Source: Eubacterium sp.
GTDB lineage: Bacteria > Bacillota > Clostridia > Lachnospirales > Lachnospiraceae
Length of the DNA stretch: 64,000 nucleotides
Reading direction: 5' to 3'
Assembly: GCA_021769425.1 (NCBI GenBank)
Contig: JAETSX010000051.1
Location: 1 to 64,000 of the forward strand
A program made the translations under genes and the position numbers. The stretch's first letter is position 1. The number at the start of each line of letters is the position of its first letter. This document shows, one piece after another, positions 14,498 through 23,790 of the stretch. Under the pieces are notes generated by a model. That model was not told the origin of the DNA. It ran no database searches and was given only the letters and a program-made list of their open reading frames with translations.

Positions 14498-15730
14498 ATG
14501 AAAACATTTCACCAATTGTATCTGGACATTCTGGAACAGGAGGCAGGTCAGGGGCGCATACTGGAAGAGGATTATGATCCTTATCATATGGACTGCCTGC
14601 TTCACCCGGAGCGCCACGGGCCTGTTATATTTGCAGAAGAATGTGAGCAGTGCGCCTATGAAAGAGCCTGTGAAAACAGTTGTATCTTTGATGCATTTGA
14701 ACAGGACGAAACAGGAAAAGTCCATATCAATAAAGAGAAATGCATTGGCTGCGGAGCCTGCGTGGAAGCCTGCAGACTGGAGAAGCTTGCGGCTAATAAG
14801 GATGTGGTTCCGGTGCTTCGGGCTGTCCGGGACAAGGAGCGAGAAGTGTATGCTCTTGTAGCTCCGGCTTTTCTGGGGCAGTTCGGCAGAGAGGTTACCA
14901 CCGGGAAACTGCGGGCCGCATTTAAGGCTATGGGATTTCAGGGATTGATCGAGGTGGCAGTGTTTGCCGATATTTTAACGCTAAAGGAGGCGTTGGAATT
15001 TGATGCAAATATTCAGCAGGAGCAGGATTATCAGCTTACCAGCTGTTGCTGCCCGGTGTGGATTGCCATGATACGGAAGGTTTATCAGGAGCTGATGCCC
15101 CATGTGCCCGGTGCAGTGTCCCCTATGATTGCGGCGGGACGTGTGGTGAAAAAGCTGCATCCGGGAGCCGTTACCGTGTTTGTGGGGCCTTGTATGGCGA
15201 AGAAACAGGAGGCCCGGGAGCCGGATATTGCGGATGCAGTGGATTATGTGCTGACTTTTCAGGAAGTGCAGGATATGTTTCAGGCGGCAAAGATCCATCC
15301 GGAGGAGCTTGGAGAGGATGAGAAGGAGCATTCCTCCCGCGCCGGGCGGATATATGCCAGGACGGGAGGCGTCAGCGAGGCGGTGAAGGCCACAGTGCAG
15401 CAGCTTCGTCCGGGGCGGAAGATCGAGGTTCGTGCGGAACAGGCAGACGGGGTGCCTGCCTGCCGGGAAATGATAGAACGGCTGAAAAAGGGTGGGACAA
15501 AGGCCAACTTTTTTGAAGGAATGGGATGTGTGGGCGGCTGCGTGGGCGGTCCGAAAATTCTTATAGGAAAAGAAGAGGGAAGAAAGAATGTAGAGCGTTA
15601 CGGGGAAGCGGCAGAGTACCGGACGCCGCTGGAGAATCCCTTTGTGCAGGAACTATTGTCTCGTCTGGGGTTTTTTACCATAGAGGAGTTTTTGGAAAAG
15701 AGTGAGCTGCTGGTGCGGGAGTTCTCCTGA
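14498..15730 (+). CDS. [FeFe]-hydrogenase-like iron-sulfur protein, possibly sensory or non-catalytic
   Basis: A 410-residue protein, ATG 14498 with GAGG 7 bases upstream. A two-cluster ferredoxin region comes first (CEQCAYERACENSC, then CIGCGACVEAC; residues about 48-92). The hydrogenase H-cluster domain follows. Its L1 motif is TSCCCPVW rather than the usual TSCCPxW, L2 is FVGPCMAKKQEA, and L3 is MGCVGGCVGGPK in place of MACPGGCxGGGGQ. The family oxidises or makes hydrogen; the altered motifs suggest a sensory or divergent subgroup. No hydrogenase maturation or electron-transfer genes are nearby. Confidence 0.75.
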   Translation: MKTFHQLYLDILEQEAGQGRILEEDYDPYHMDCLLHPERHGPVIFAEECEQCAYERACENSCIFDAFEQDETGKVHINKEKCIGCGACVEACRLEKLAANKDVVPVLRAVRDKEREVYALVAPAFLGQFGREVTTGKLRAAFKAMGFQGLIEVAVFADILTLKEALEFDANIQQEQDYQLTSCCCPVWIAMIRKVYQELMPHVPGAVSPMIAAGRVVKKLHPGAVTVFVGPCMAKKQEAREPDIADAVDYVLTFQEVQDMFQAAKIHPEELGEDEKEHSSRAGRIYARTGGVSEAVKATVQQLRPGRKIEVRAEQADGVPACREMIERLKKGGTKANFFEGMGCVGGCVGGPKILIGKEEGRKNVERYGEAAEYRTPLENPFVQELLSRLGFFTIEEFLEKSELLVREFS

Positions 15731-15761
15731 TCGGCAGGCTGCGGGGTGACTGGGGAAACAG

Positions 15762-15797
15762 CGGAGGGGATGAATTGAGGGGTTCCTCTCCGGTTTT
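15762..15797 (+). terminator. Terminator after the hydrogenase-like gene
   Basis: CGGAGGGG (15762-15769) pairs with CCTCTCCG (15785-15792) with one wobble, followed by GTTTTT, 32 bases after the stop codon. Confidence 0.55.
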
Positions 15798-15939
15798 TAT
15801 GATCAGTGATTTCTGGATGCAGAATTTGGCTCTATAATGAGATATTCCGTTAGGAATAAATTTTGTTTTCATTTCATATTGCTGGTTTTAATTGCGACGG
15901 TTATATTTGGCATGATGCAGCCAGATTGAATATCTTCTT

Positions 15940-16127
15940 CTAGTATAACCCACACTAATTAACCGTACCTTTCACTTGTCTAAATTTCCATCTGCTGCGT
16001 TGTGCCCGATAAAGCGGGGCAGACCCTCGTCAATCGACGTAGCCACCGCTATGCCTCATTCCTCCGCCTTGCATATGAAAATTTATCCTGTGTGAAAGGT
16101 ATCGGTAATTAGTGTGGGTTATACTAG
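15940..16127 (+). repeat. Family 1 palindromic repeat, copy 2 (188 bp)
   Basis: A perfect 22-bp terminal inverted repeat, CTAGTATAACCCACACTAAT plus TA (15940-15961 and complement at 16106-16127). The pairing continues inward as CCTTTCAC/GTGAAAGG. The core TTGTCTAAATTTCCATCTGC, TGCCCGATAAAGCGGGGCAG and CCTCCGCCTTGCATATGAAA is shared with the copy at 5817-5996, although the outer arms differ completely. No gene inside. Confidence 0.85.
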
Positions 16128-16180
16128 TCTTTTATAAAAGGAGGCCCTAAGGGGATTTCGCTGAAATTCTAATTTGTCAA

Positions 16181-16275
16181 TTATACCCGTGAGCGAAATC
16201 ATTTGCCAGAAGGTTGTTCATAGCTTTGAGGAAAAAAGCAAATGATTTGGCAAATAAATATGCTCGTGAGTATAA
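16181..16275. repeat. Family 2 palindromic repeat, copy 1 (95 bp)
   Basis: Ends TTATACCCGTGAGC and GCTCGTGAGTATAA. The interior is GAAATCATTTGCC...TAGCTTTGAGGAAAAAA, then GCAAATGATTT. The same ends, loop and arms occur at 50750-50850, where the stem is perfect. On the minus strand an open frame without a start continues leftward out of the repeat (DVQFDDVIKSYYLTAGIDYE...), possibly the tail of a lost gene. The stretch 16276-16487 is AT-rich and otherwise empty. Confidence 0.75.
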
Positions 16276-16487
16276 AGGGACTAATTTCTTTAATGCATAT
16301 TCATAATCAATACCGGCAGTTAAGTAATAACTTTTGATTACGTCGTCAAATTGAACGTCTTAAATTTTAATATTTTTCCCCTATTTTTAAGTTGCTGCAT
16401 GTTAAGATTTGATTTCTGAAAAAATGTCTCAAATATGTTTAATTATAACATAGTGCATCTTAAATTTCTATTTGTTTTGAAAAAATT

Positions 16488-16516
16488 TTTACCGCTTACT
16501 AAAATAGTAGTATAAT
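16488..16516 (+). promoter_or_regulatory. Possible promoter of the AAA/PD-(D/E)XK gene
   Basis: TTTACC (16488-16493) and TATAAT (16511-16516) with a 17-base spacer; a leader of about 180 bases would precede ATG 16703. Confidence 0.4.
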
Positions 16517-16702
16517 GGGGATACTAACGAATAAGTAGCCTGACGCGGAAAGAAGTGGAAAAGTCAGTGGGAAAGTAAGGAATTGTTATGAAATTGTTCT
16601 TGTTAATTTCTATTAGCTTTCATATAATAGAGACAGATGAAGATACTGCGATATTGTCCTTATGCCGAAATACACACATTTTGGCAGGAAGGGAGGAACT
16701 TT

Positions 16703-18310
16703 ATGGGGATTTACCTGAATCCTGGAAATAAGGGGTTTTGGGAAGCGATTCGCTCTAAAATATATATTGACAAGACCAATCTCATTGCGTGCACCAATGA
16801 GCGGATCAATACGAAAGAAAAATATATCTGCGTCAGCAGGCCCAGACGGTTCGGCAAGTCCATGGCTCTTGAAATGCTTGCGGCCTATTACAGCCGGGGC
16901 TGTGAATCAGGGGAGTTGTTTGCGGGGCGAAAGATTGCGCAGGATGGGAATTTTCAGAAATATCTGAATCAGTATGACGTAATTTACCTGAATATGCAGC
17001 AGTTTTTATTCGAGGCAGGCGCTGAGGATTTGACAAAATATTTGGAGCAGGAGGCGCTCAGAGAGTTGGGGAAAGAGTATGGGGAGCTTTTGAACCGGGA
17101 AGGCATGGGGCTTGCCGCTGCGCTGCGGGAGATTTATGCGGAAACGGACAGGCAGTTTATTTTTTTGATTGACGAATGGGACTGTGTGATGCGGGAAAGG
17201 CAGAAGTCAGAAGAAATGCAGAAGCGGTATCTGGATTTTCTGAGGAATTTGTTAAAGGATCAGCCTTTTGTCGCCCTTGCTTATATGACAGGGATTTTAC
17301 CGGTGAAAAAATATGGGCAGCATTCGGCATTAAATATGTTTTTGGAGTATTCCATGACAGATCAGAACATTTTTGAGGAATATACCGGTTTTACGGAAAA
17401 TGAGGTAAAAGGGCTGTGTGAAAGATTTCATATGGATTTTGCAAAAGCCGGCAATTGGTATGACGGATATGCGTTCAGGGAGTTTTGCCATGTCTATAAT
17501 CCTAAATCTGTGGTGGAGGCCATGCTTCGCCGCAGGTATTCAAATTACTGGGCGTCCACGGAGACATATGAAGCGCTTAAAATTTATATGGAGATGGATT
17601 ATGACGGGCTGCGGGCGGATATTGTGCAAATGCTGGGCGGAGGACGCGTCAGGGTGAATACTCGCAGCTTTTTGAACGACATGAGCAATTTCAGAACCAA
17701 AGATGATGTGCTTACGCTGCTGATTCATCTGGGCTATCTTGGATATGATTCTGACGCACAGGAAGCGTTTATTCCCAATAAGGAGATTATGGGGGAATTT
17801 GAGAATGCCATGAGCGTTGGAGGATGGTCAAGGGTCATGGATGTGCTAAAGGCGTCCGAGAAACTTCTGGAAGATACTTTGCAGGGGAATGCAGACAATG
17901 TTGCTGCTGAGCTTGACAGGGCGCATACAGAAGTGGCTTCCATCTTAACTTATAATGATGAGAATTCTCTTGGATGCGCCATTGGACTGGCATATTACAG
18001 CGCAAGGAAAGATTATAAACTGATTCGGGAGCTTCCCTCCGGGAAGGGGTTTGCAGATGTTGCATTTCTGCCGCTGCCTCATACAGGCAGGCCGGCGTTG
18101 CTGGTGGAATTGAAATATGATAAATCTGCCAAAGCAGCCATACAGCAGATAAAGGATCGGAAATATTCTCAGGCTTTTGAAAATTATGCCGGTGAGATTA
18201 TACTGGTAGGCATCAACTATGAAAAAGGAAATCCGGACAAGCCCCACAGTTGTGTGATAGAAAAGACAGAGAAAGGCTGCATGACGGGCAATATTGCACA
18301 AGGAAATTAA
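16703..18310 (+). CDS. AAA-ATPase-like protein with C-terminal PD-(D/E)XK nuclease-like domain
   Basis: A 535-residue protein starting at ATG 16703 behind GGGAGG. The N-terminal AAA-ATPase_like region has YIDKTNLI, a Walker-A-like SRPRRFGKSMALEMLAAYY and a Walker-B-like FIFLIDEWDCVMRE. The C-terminal domain (about 440-520) has GKGFADVAFLPLPH and LVELKYDKSAKAAIQQIKDR, the D...ELK core of PDDEXK_9. Families with this architecture are highly multiplied in Bacteroides and Clostridia and have no settled function. A paralogue sits at 59117-60745. The gene is flanked by family 1 and 2 repeats, as expected of mobile cargo. Confidence 0.85.
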   Translation: MGIYLNPGNKGFWEAIRSKIYIDKTNLIACTNERINTKEKYICVSRPRRFGKSMALEMLAAYYSRGCESGELFAGRKIAQDGNFQKYLNQYDVIYLNMQQFLFEAGAEDLTKYLEQEALRELGKEYGELLNREGMGLAAALREIYAETDRQFIFLIDEWDCVMRERQKSEEMQKRYLDFLRNLLKDQPFVALAYMTGILPVKKYGQHSALNMFLEYSMTDQNIFEEYTGFTENEVKGLCERFHMDFAKAGNWYDGYAFREFCHVYNPKSVVEAMLRRRYSNYWASTETYEALKIYMEMDYDGLRADIVQMLGGGRVRVNTRSFLNDMSNFRTKDDVLTLLIHLGYLGYDSDAQEAFIPNKEIMGEFENAMSVGGWSRVMDVLKASEKLLEDTLQGNADNVAAELDRAHTEVASILTYNDENSLGCAIGLAYYSARKDYKLIRELPSGKGFADVAFLPLPHTGRPALLVELKYDKSAKAAIQQIKDRKYSQAFENYAGEIILVGINYEKGNPDKPHSCVIEKTEKGCMTGNIAQGN

Positions 18311-18376
18311 ATTTCCCCGATATTCCATCTTTTAACAAACGCCGAAACATGATATAGTAAATAAGTCTGGAAAGAA

Positions 18377-18458
18377 ATTTGTATTTCACTTTCTATTTTA
18401 TTCAATATGGAAAGCAGATTTGTATTTCACTTTCTGTTTTATTTCAGATGGAAAGCAG
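18377..18458. repeat. 41-bp tandem duplication upstream of the transaldolase gene
   Basis: Two adjacent 41-bp units begin ATTTGTATTTCACTTTCT and end ATGGAAAGCAG (18377-18417 and 18418-18458), differing at only a few bases. They lie in the leader of the pentose-phosphate operon and could duplicate a regulatory site. Confidence 0.8.
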
Positions 18459-18504
18459 AGAAAGACGGAGCATGACAGATTTTTTGTATAAAAAGGAGGA
18501 TAAT

Positions 18505-19158
18505 ATGAAATTATTTATTGACACAGCTAATGTAGAGGATATCCGCAAGGCCAATGATATGGGAGTCATCTGCGGGGTAACCACCAACCCCTCCCTGATT
18601 GCCAAGGAAGGCAGGGATTTCAATGAAGTAATCAAGGAAATCACCGGTATTGTAGACGGGCCTATCAGCGGGGAGGTAAAGGCCACGACCACAGATGCGG
18701 AAGGCATGATTCAGGAAGGCCGTGAAATCGCAGCCATCCATCCAAATATGATTGTCAAGATTCCCATGACCGTAGAGGGGTTAAAGGCCGTGAAAGTACT
18801 TTCCGCGGAAGGCATCAAGACCAATGTGACGTTGATCTTTACTGCAAATCAGGCGCTTTTGGCGGCCCGGGCAGGGGCAACCTATGTATCCCCGTTCTTA
18901 GGCCGTCTGGATGACATCAACCAGCCGGGAATTCAATTAATCGAAGATATCGTTGCAATTTTTGAAAATTACGGGCTGGAGACAGAGATTATTGCGGCCA
19001 GCATCCGCAATACGGTTCATGTAAACGACTGCGCCCTTGCAGGAGCGGATATTGCGACCATTCCTTACAGCGTGATTGAGCAGATGACCAAACATCCCCT
19101 GACCGATCAGGGAATTGAAAAATTCCAGAAAGACTACAAAGCAGTTTTCGGTGAATAG
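18505..19158 (+). CDS. Transaldolase / fructose-6-phosphate aldolase-like (FSA/TalC type)
   Basis: A 217-residue TIM-barrel enzyme starting at ATG 18505 (AAAGGAGG upstream). It has the short TalC/FSA length, with the opening [20 protein letters not shown], the [14 protein letters not shown] motif, the Schiff-base lysine in [11 protein letters not shown], and the conserved [20 protein letters not shown]. It transfers dihydroxyacetone units between sugar phosphates in the cytoplasm. The two split-transketolase genes follow, so the cluster forms a non-oxidative pentose-phosphate unit. Confidence 0.92.
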   Translation: MKLFIDTANVEDIRKANDMGVICGVTTNPSLIAKEGRDFNEVIKEITGIVDGPISGEVKATTTDAEGMIQEGREIAAIHPNMIVKIPMTVEGLKAVKVLSAEGIKTNVTLIFTANQALLAARAGATYVSPFLGRLDDINQPGIQLIEDIVAIFENYGLETEIIAASIRNTVHVNDCALAGADIATIPYSVIEQMTKHPLTDQGIEKFQKDYKAVFGE

Positions 19159-19248
19159 ACAGCAGAAATTTCCGGCATAACTTCAGAACTTTCAGAGGAA
19201 GCAGGCATTTCGCAGAAATTGTCAGAAAATGAAAAAGGAGATAGATAC

Positions 19249-20088
19249 ATGGAAAACTTAGAACTTCAGATATTAGCCAACGAAATCCGCAAGGGAATCG
19301 TTGCCGCCGTTCATTCCGCCAAAGCAGGACATCCCGGCGGCTCTCTGTCAGCGGCAGAGGTGTATACCTACCTGTATTTTGAAGAAATGAATATTGACCC
19401 CAAAGATCCGCAAAAAGCAGACCGGGACCGTTTCGTACTGTCCAAGGGCCATACGGCGCCTGGGCTTTATTCCGCCCTGGCGCACCGAGGCTTTTTCCCG
19501 GTGGAGGATTTGATAACGCTGCGCAAGATTGGCTCCTATCTTCAGGGCCATCCCTGTCTGCAGCATACGCCGGGGATTGATATGTCAAGCGGTTCTTTAG
19601 GACAGGGAGTTTCTGCGGCAGTAGGCATGGCTCTATCTGCAAAATTAAGCAATGACAGCTACCGGGTATACACTCTTTTAGGCGATGGGGAACTCCAGGA
19701 GGGGCAGGTTTGGGAGGCAGCCATGTTAGCAGGGCATAGAAAGCTGGACAACCTGGCAGTGATTGTGGATAACAACGGATTGCAGATTGACGGGAACATC
19801 GCTGATATATGCTCTCCCTATCCCATTGACGAGAAGTTCAAAGCATTTAACTTCCATGTGATCAATGTGGAAGACGGCAATGATTTCGACGCTTTGCGGG
19901 CGGCTTTCAAAGAGGCAAGGGAGATAAAGGGAATGCCCACCGCCCTGATATTGAAAACCGTCAAAGGAAAAGGCGTTTCCTATATGGAGAATCAGGCCGG
20001 ATGGCACGGCAAAGCTCCCAATGACGAAGAATATAAGATTGCCATGGAAGAATTGGAGAAAGCAGGTGAAGCATTATGCCAGAAGTAA
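19249..20088 (+). CDS. Transketolase, N-terminal subunit
   Basis: A 279-residue thiamine-diphosphate-binding half of a split transketolase, starting at ATG 19249 with AAAGGAG. The characteristic motifs are HSAKAGHPGGSLSAAEVYTY, LSKGHTAPGLYSAL and the ThDP/Mg motif GDGELQEGQVWEAAMLAGHR followed by LAVIVDNNGLQIDG. It needs the C-terminal subunit encoded next (13-base overlap), which here is damaged. Confidence 0.93.
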   Translation: MENLELQILANEIRKGIVAAVHSAKAGHPGGSLSAAEVYTYLYFEEMNIDPKDPQKADRDRFVLSKGHTAPGLYSALAHRGFFPVEDLITLRKIGSYLQGHPCLQHTPGIDMSSGSLGQGVSAAVGMALSAKLSNDSYRVYTLLGDGELQEGQVWEAAMLAGHRKLDNLAVIVDNNGLQIDGNIADICSPYPIDEKFKAFNFHVINVEDGNDFDALRAAFKEAREIKGMPTALILKTVKGKGVSYMENQAGWHGKAPNDEEYKIAMEELEKAGEALCQK

Positions 20089-20838
20089 AGAAAATTGCAA
20101 CCAGAGAAGGTTATGGAAGCACATTGGTAGAACTGGGCAGAAAGCATGATAATATCGTAGTGCTGGATGCGGATCTTGCGGAAGCAACCAGAACCGGCAT
20201 GTTCCAGAAAGAATTTCCTGAACGCCATATTGACTGCGGAATTGCGGAGGCCAATATGATGGGAATTGCAGCAGGTCTGGCAACCACCGGGAAAGTGCCG
20301 TTCGCCAGCTCTTTTGCCATGTTTGCGGCAGGCAGGGCTTACGAACAGGTGAGGAATTCCATCGGTTATCCCCATCTGAATGTAAAAATCGGGGCCAGCC
20401 ATGCGGGAATTTCCGTTGGAGAGGACGGGGCGTCCCATCAGTGCAATGAGGATATCGCATTGATGCGGACCATTCCCGGCATGACAATTATCAATCCGTC
20501 AGATGTGATAGAAGCCAAAGCAGCGGTGCGGGCGGCATATGAACTGGACGGCCCGGTGTATTTGAGATTCGGCAGGCTTGCGGTTCCGGTGATCAACGAG
20601 AACCCGGGTGAATTCTGCAATGAAAACCGGGAGAGTAGTTACTGCAGAGGAACATTCCGTCATCGGAGGCCTTGGAAGCGCAGTGTGCGACTGTCTTTGT
20701 GAGCATTTGCCCACGCCGGTATGTAAAATCGGCATATATGATGTATTCGGCGAATCCGGTCCGGCTGTGGAATTATTGGAGAAATACGGACTGAACGGCC
20801 AGGGTATTTATGAAAAGGTAAAAGAGTTTGTAAAATAA
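20076..20838 (+). pseudogene. Transketolase C-terminal subunit, broken by internal deletion and frameshift
   Basis: The frame from ATG 20076 follows transketolase through HIDCGIAEANMMGIAAGLAT, HAGISVGEDGASHQ and VYLRFGRLAVPVINENP. It then runs into unrelated residues and stops at 20702. A second frame (from about 20608) resumes with TGRVVTAEEHSVIGGLGSAV and IGIYDVFGESGPAVELLEKY, ending at 20838. Intact subunits are about 310 residues. About 60-70 residues between VPVINENP and TGRVVTAEEH are missing, and the reading frame shifts at the junction near 20610. Confidence 0.85.
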
Positions 20839-20863
20839 GATAGCAGGAAATAGCAGGCGCCGG

Positions 20864-20910
20864 GCCGGAAGGAGGCTGTATCAATCTCAGAGCTTCCTTC
20901 CGGCTTTTTT
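20864..20910 (+). terminator. Terminator of the transketolase cluster
   Basis: GCCGGAAGGAGGCT (20864-20877) pairs with AGCTTCCTTCCGGC (20891-20904) with one mismatch, followed by TTTTTT. Confidence 0.85.
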
Positions 20911-20911
20911 G

Positions 20912-21022
20912 TATGGCGGTTGCTGCTGCCCTGTCTATATTATTTAGACGGTGAAATGTCGTAGCGTCCTGCCCGCCAAATCTCGGTTTGTTGCGGGATT
21001 TAACCGCCAGAGCAATAGCCCT
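20912..21022. repeat. Possible degenerate family 1 repeat
   Basis: GCGGGATTTAACCGCCAGAG plus CAATAG near 20992-21017 resembles the outer arm of copy 1 (GCGATATTTAACCGCTGGAGTAATA). GGCGGTT near 20914 could be its partner. The core is not recognisable, so this may be a solo arm pair. Confidence 0.3.
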
Positions 21023-21249
21023 GCATTGTACCCGGGAAGAACCTTTTTCTTTTTTCCAAATGCTACTGGAAAGTATACAATTTGTATAAAAAATCCTATA
21101 ATTTTTTGGCTCGGGTTATGCATTTAACCTTTGAAAAAACGTGTTCCTTTTACTATACTTATACCCATAGCCGGATGATTTTGCAGAAGGATTTGTATTT
21201 TTTTGGAAATATAAAAAATCATTTGGCAAAATCAGGATGGGCAGATTCC

Positions 21250-21280
21250 GTAACAGTGAAGCCGAAGGCTGAACTGTTAC
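21250..21280. repeat. Family 3 palindrome, short copy
   Basis: GTAACAGTGAAGCCGAAGGC plus TGAACTGTTAC matches 30 of 31 bases with the complement of 47626-47656. It sits between the transketolase terminator and the LacI-family gene. Confidence 0.7.
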
Positions 21281-21338
21281 TGGGGCAGAGAAGAAATTCT
21301 CAGGATGCTTGATTTTTTAGAAAAGGAAGTGTGGAGCT

Positions 21339-22367
21339 GTGGAAAAAGAAAGAATCAGAATCTCAGACATTGCAGACAGACTGGGCGTCAGTACGGCAAC
21401 CGTTTCCAATGTGATTCATGGAAAGACAAAAAAGATATCGGACGAAACGGTGAAGCGGGTGCAGGAGCTCATTGAAGAAAGCGGCTACATCCCCAATATG
21501 GCAGGCATTTTGCTGGCTCAGAATAATTCTAAAATCATTGGCATCGTAGTCAACGATCATGAAAAATACGAGGGGCATGTCCTGGAGGACGGCTTTATTT
21601 CTGCCTCTGTCAATGCATTGGCCAGAGAAATCGATTCAGCAGGCTATTTTATGATGGTAAAAGCCACGACTCAATGGGATGAAATTGTGCGGTTTGCATC
21701 TATGTGGAATATGGACGGTCTGGTAATCATTGGATTTTGTGAACAGGATTATCAGAAACTGCGGGAATCCATGCATATCCCTTTTGTGGTATATGACGGC
21801 TACTTTCAGGAAACCCCGAAAATCTGTAATCTGGTGATAGACAATTATGACGGCGGTTATCAGGTGGGAGAATATTTGAAGCGTATGGGGCATAAGAAGG
21901 TCCTGTGCATTTCCGACAACAGCATATGCGTGGATTTGGAACGGATGGAGGGATGCCGGGCGGCGCTGGGAGCCGACAGAGTAGATTTTCTGGAAATTCC
22001 TTTTGAGAAACAAGAACGGATGAGATTATACCGGCAGAGAGAGGCGGAAATTCTGCAGTATACGGCAGTATTTGCGGTATCTGATTTTTACGCGGTGGAA
22101 TTGATTCGTTATCTGCAGGAAAAAGGCATTGACGTGCCAAATGATCTTTCGGTTGTGGGGTTTGATGACAGTCCTTTGTGCAATTACTGCATTCCCGGGC
22201 TGACCACGGTAAGGCAGGACGCCTCCGACAGGGCAAAGACGGCAATTTCCATTTTGAGGAATCTGAAACTGGGGACGGAGGAGCGGATTGTTGTGAAACT
22301 TCCGGTGTTTCTTGTGGAACGTAAAAGTGTAAAGAAATTAAACAGAGAAAACGGGGAGGAGGGATAA
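21339..22367 (+). CDS. LacI-family transcriptional regulator
   Basis: A 342-residue regulator with GTG start at 21339 (AAGGA about 11 bases upstream). The N-terminal HTH is IRISDIADRLGVSTATVSNV, then the hinge (YIPNMAGILLAQNNSKIIGI) and a periplasmic-binding-like ligand domain ending with LSVVGFDDSPLCNYCIPGLT. The ligand is probably a sugar or nucleoside, but no sugar catabolic gene follows. Instead a MATE exporter starts two bases after its stop, in the same operon. Confidence 0.9.
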   Translation: MEKERIRISDIADRLGVSTATVSNVIHGKTKKISDETVKRVQELIEESGYIPNMAGILLAQNNSKIIGIVVNDHEKYEGHVLEDGFISASVNALAREIDSAGYFMMVKATTQWDEIVRFASMWNMDGLVIIGFCEQDYQKLRESMHIPFVVYDGYFQETPKICNLVIDNYDGGYQVGEYLKRMGHKKVLCISDNSICVDLERMEGCRAALGADRVDFLEIPFEKQERMRLYRQREAEILQYTAVFAVSDFYAVELIRYLQEKGIDVPNDLSVVGFDDSPLCNYCIPGLTTVRQDASDRAKTAISILRNLKLGTEERIVVKLPVFLVERKSVKKLNRENGEEG

Positions 22368-22368
22368 G

Positions 22369-23778
22369 ATGAAAGAGAAGCCTTCCTTTGAACAGGCGGT
22401 GTTAAAAATAGCCCTGCCTGTGACTCTGCAATCTTTGCTGCAGTCCTCCTTCAGTGTGATTGACCAGGTCATGATCGGACAGCTTGGCAGCAGCAGTATA
22501 GCCGGAATCGGATTAGGCGGGAAGTTTGCCTCCCTCTATTCTGTGGTTTTAGGAGCCGTTGCATCAGCGGCTGGAATCATGATTTCACAGTATTTGGGAA
22601 GAAAGGATGAGAAAGCCGCAGGCAGGAGTTTTCTGCTCAATCTGGCATTATCTGCAGGGCTGGCGGCGGTGTTTTTGCTGCTCTGCATGGTTTTTGGGGA
22701 CAGCATTATGGCAGTTTATACAAAAGATGAAGAAGCCAGAGGGCTGGCAGCAGAGTATCTGCGTATTCTGGCGGTATCTTTTCTGCCTATGGCGGTCAGT
22801 TCCATGCTGACAACCATGCTTCGGTGCATGGAAGCCGCCGCCTTGCCTCTGTATGCAGGTATTTTGGCGCTGGTATTGAATACGGGGCTGAATTATCTGC
22901 TGATTTTTGGAAAAGGGATGTTTCCCGAGATGGGAGTGGCAGGAGCGGCGCTGGCAAGTGTGATTGCCCAGATGATTTCCTGTATTGTCATTTTTCTTTT
23001 TTTCCTGCATAATAAGAAGAGACGAGGAATGAAGCCGACTGCCTGCCGGGAAGAGAAAATCAGCTGCTGTCAGGAACATTCAGAGCATCAGGCGGGAATT
23101 GCTCCCCAGGGCGGGATGGAGCCAAGCGAAGGGCTCAAAGGGCAATATCTTAAAATCCTGTGTCCGCTGCTGGTTTGTGAATTTTTCTGGAGCTTAGGGG
23201 AAAATGTATATACGGCTATTTACGGAAATATAGGAACAGACGCCTGTGCGGCCATGACAATGACAATTCCGGTTCAGACCATTGTGATAGGTGCGTTAAG
23301 CGGCCTGTCCCAGGCGTCAGGCATCCTGATTGGGAAATCCCTTGGGGCAGGAAAGTTCGAACAGGCCTATGAAGAGTCAAAAAAGCTGATGAAATACGGC
23401 CTGGCAGCTTCCGTTATGCTGTCCTTGGCCCTTGCGGCAGTCAGCCCCTTCTATGTGAAAATTTATAATGTGGAGCCCGGGGTTCAGGAGATTACAAGAA
23501 GCCTGCTTCTTGCGATTGCTGTGATTGCCCCTGTAAAAGTGCTGAATATGATATTGGGCGGAGGAATTATCCGCAGCGGAGGAAAGACAAAATATGCCAT
23601 GTGGATTGATCTGACAGGGACCTGGATATTCGGAGTTCCCTTGGGGATTCTGGCGGCTTTTGCCTGGAAGCTGCCGGTGACGCCTGTGTATTTTATTCTA
23701 TCCCTGGAGGAATGTGTCAGACTGGGGATTACCCTTGTGATTTTCAGGAAAAAAATCTGGATGGAGAGTATTCGGTAG
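22369..23778 (+). CDS. MATE-family efflux transporter
   Basis: A 469-residue membrane protein with about 12 helices. The N-terminal half has VIDQVMIGQLGSSSIAGIGL and ASAAGIMISQYLGRKDEKAA; the C-terminal half has NVYTAIYGNIGTDACAAMTM. A hydrophilic central loop (about 215-255) joins the two halves. It is co-transcribed with the LacI-type regulator upstream. A TATGGAGG-type site for the next gene overlaps its end, so it may be co-transcribed with the Ter-island genes. Confidence 0.88.
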   Translation: MKEKPSFEQAVLKIALPVTLQSLLQSSFSVIDQVMIGQLGSSSIAGIGLGGKFASLYSVVLGAVASAAGIMISQYLGRKDEKAAGRSFLLNLALSAGLAAVFLLLCMVFGDSIMAVYTKDEEARGLAAEYLRILAVSFLPMAVSSMLTTMLRCMEAAALPLYAGILALVLNTGLNYLLIFGKGMFPEMGVAGAALASVIAQMISCIVIFLFFLHNKKRRGMKPTACREEKISCCQEHSEHQAGIAPQGGMEPSEGLKGQYLKILCPLLVCEFFWSLGENVYTAIYGNIGTDACAAMTMTIPVQTIVIGALSGLSQASGILIGKSLGAGKFEQAYEESKKLMKYGLAASVMLSLALAAVSPFYVKIYNVEPGVQEITRSLLLAIAVIAPVKVLNMILGGGIIRSGGKTKYAMWIDLTGTWIFGVPLGILAAFAWKLPVTPVYFILSLEECVRLGITLVIFRKKIWMESIR

Positions 23779-23790
23779 ATGGAGGATTTC

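Noticed and set aside
20608-20838. Separate 76-residue gene starting MNSAMKTGRVV
   Set aside because: It is the C-terminal remainder of the transketolase subunit after the deletion and frameshift, not an independent gene.
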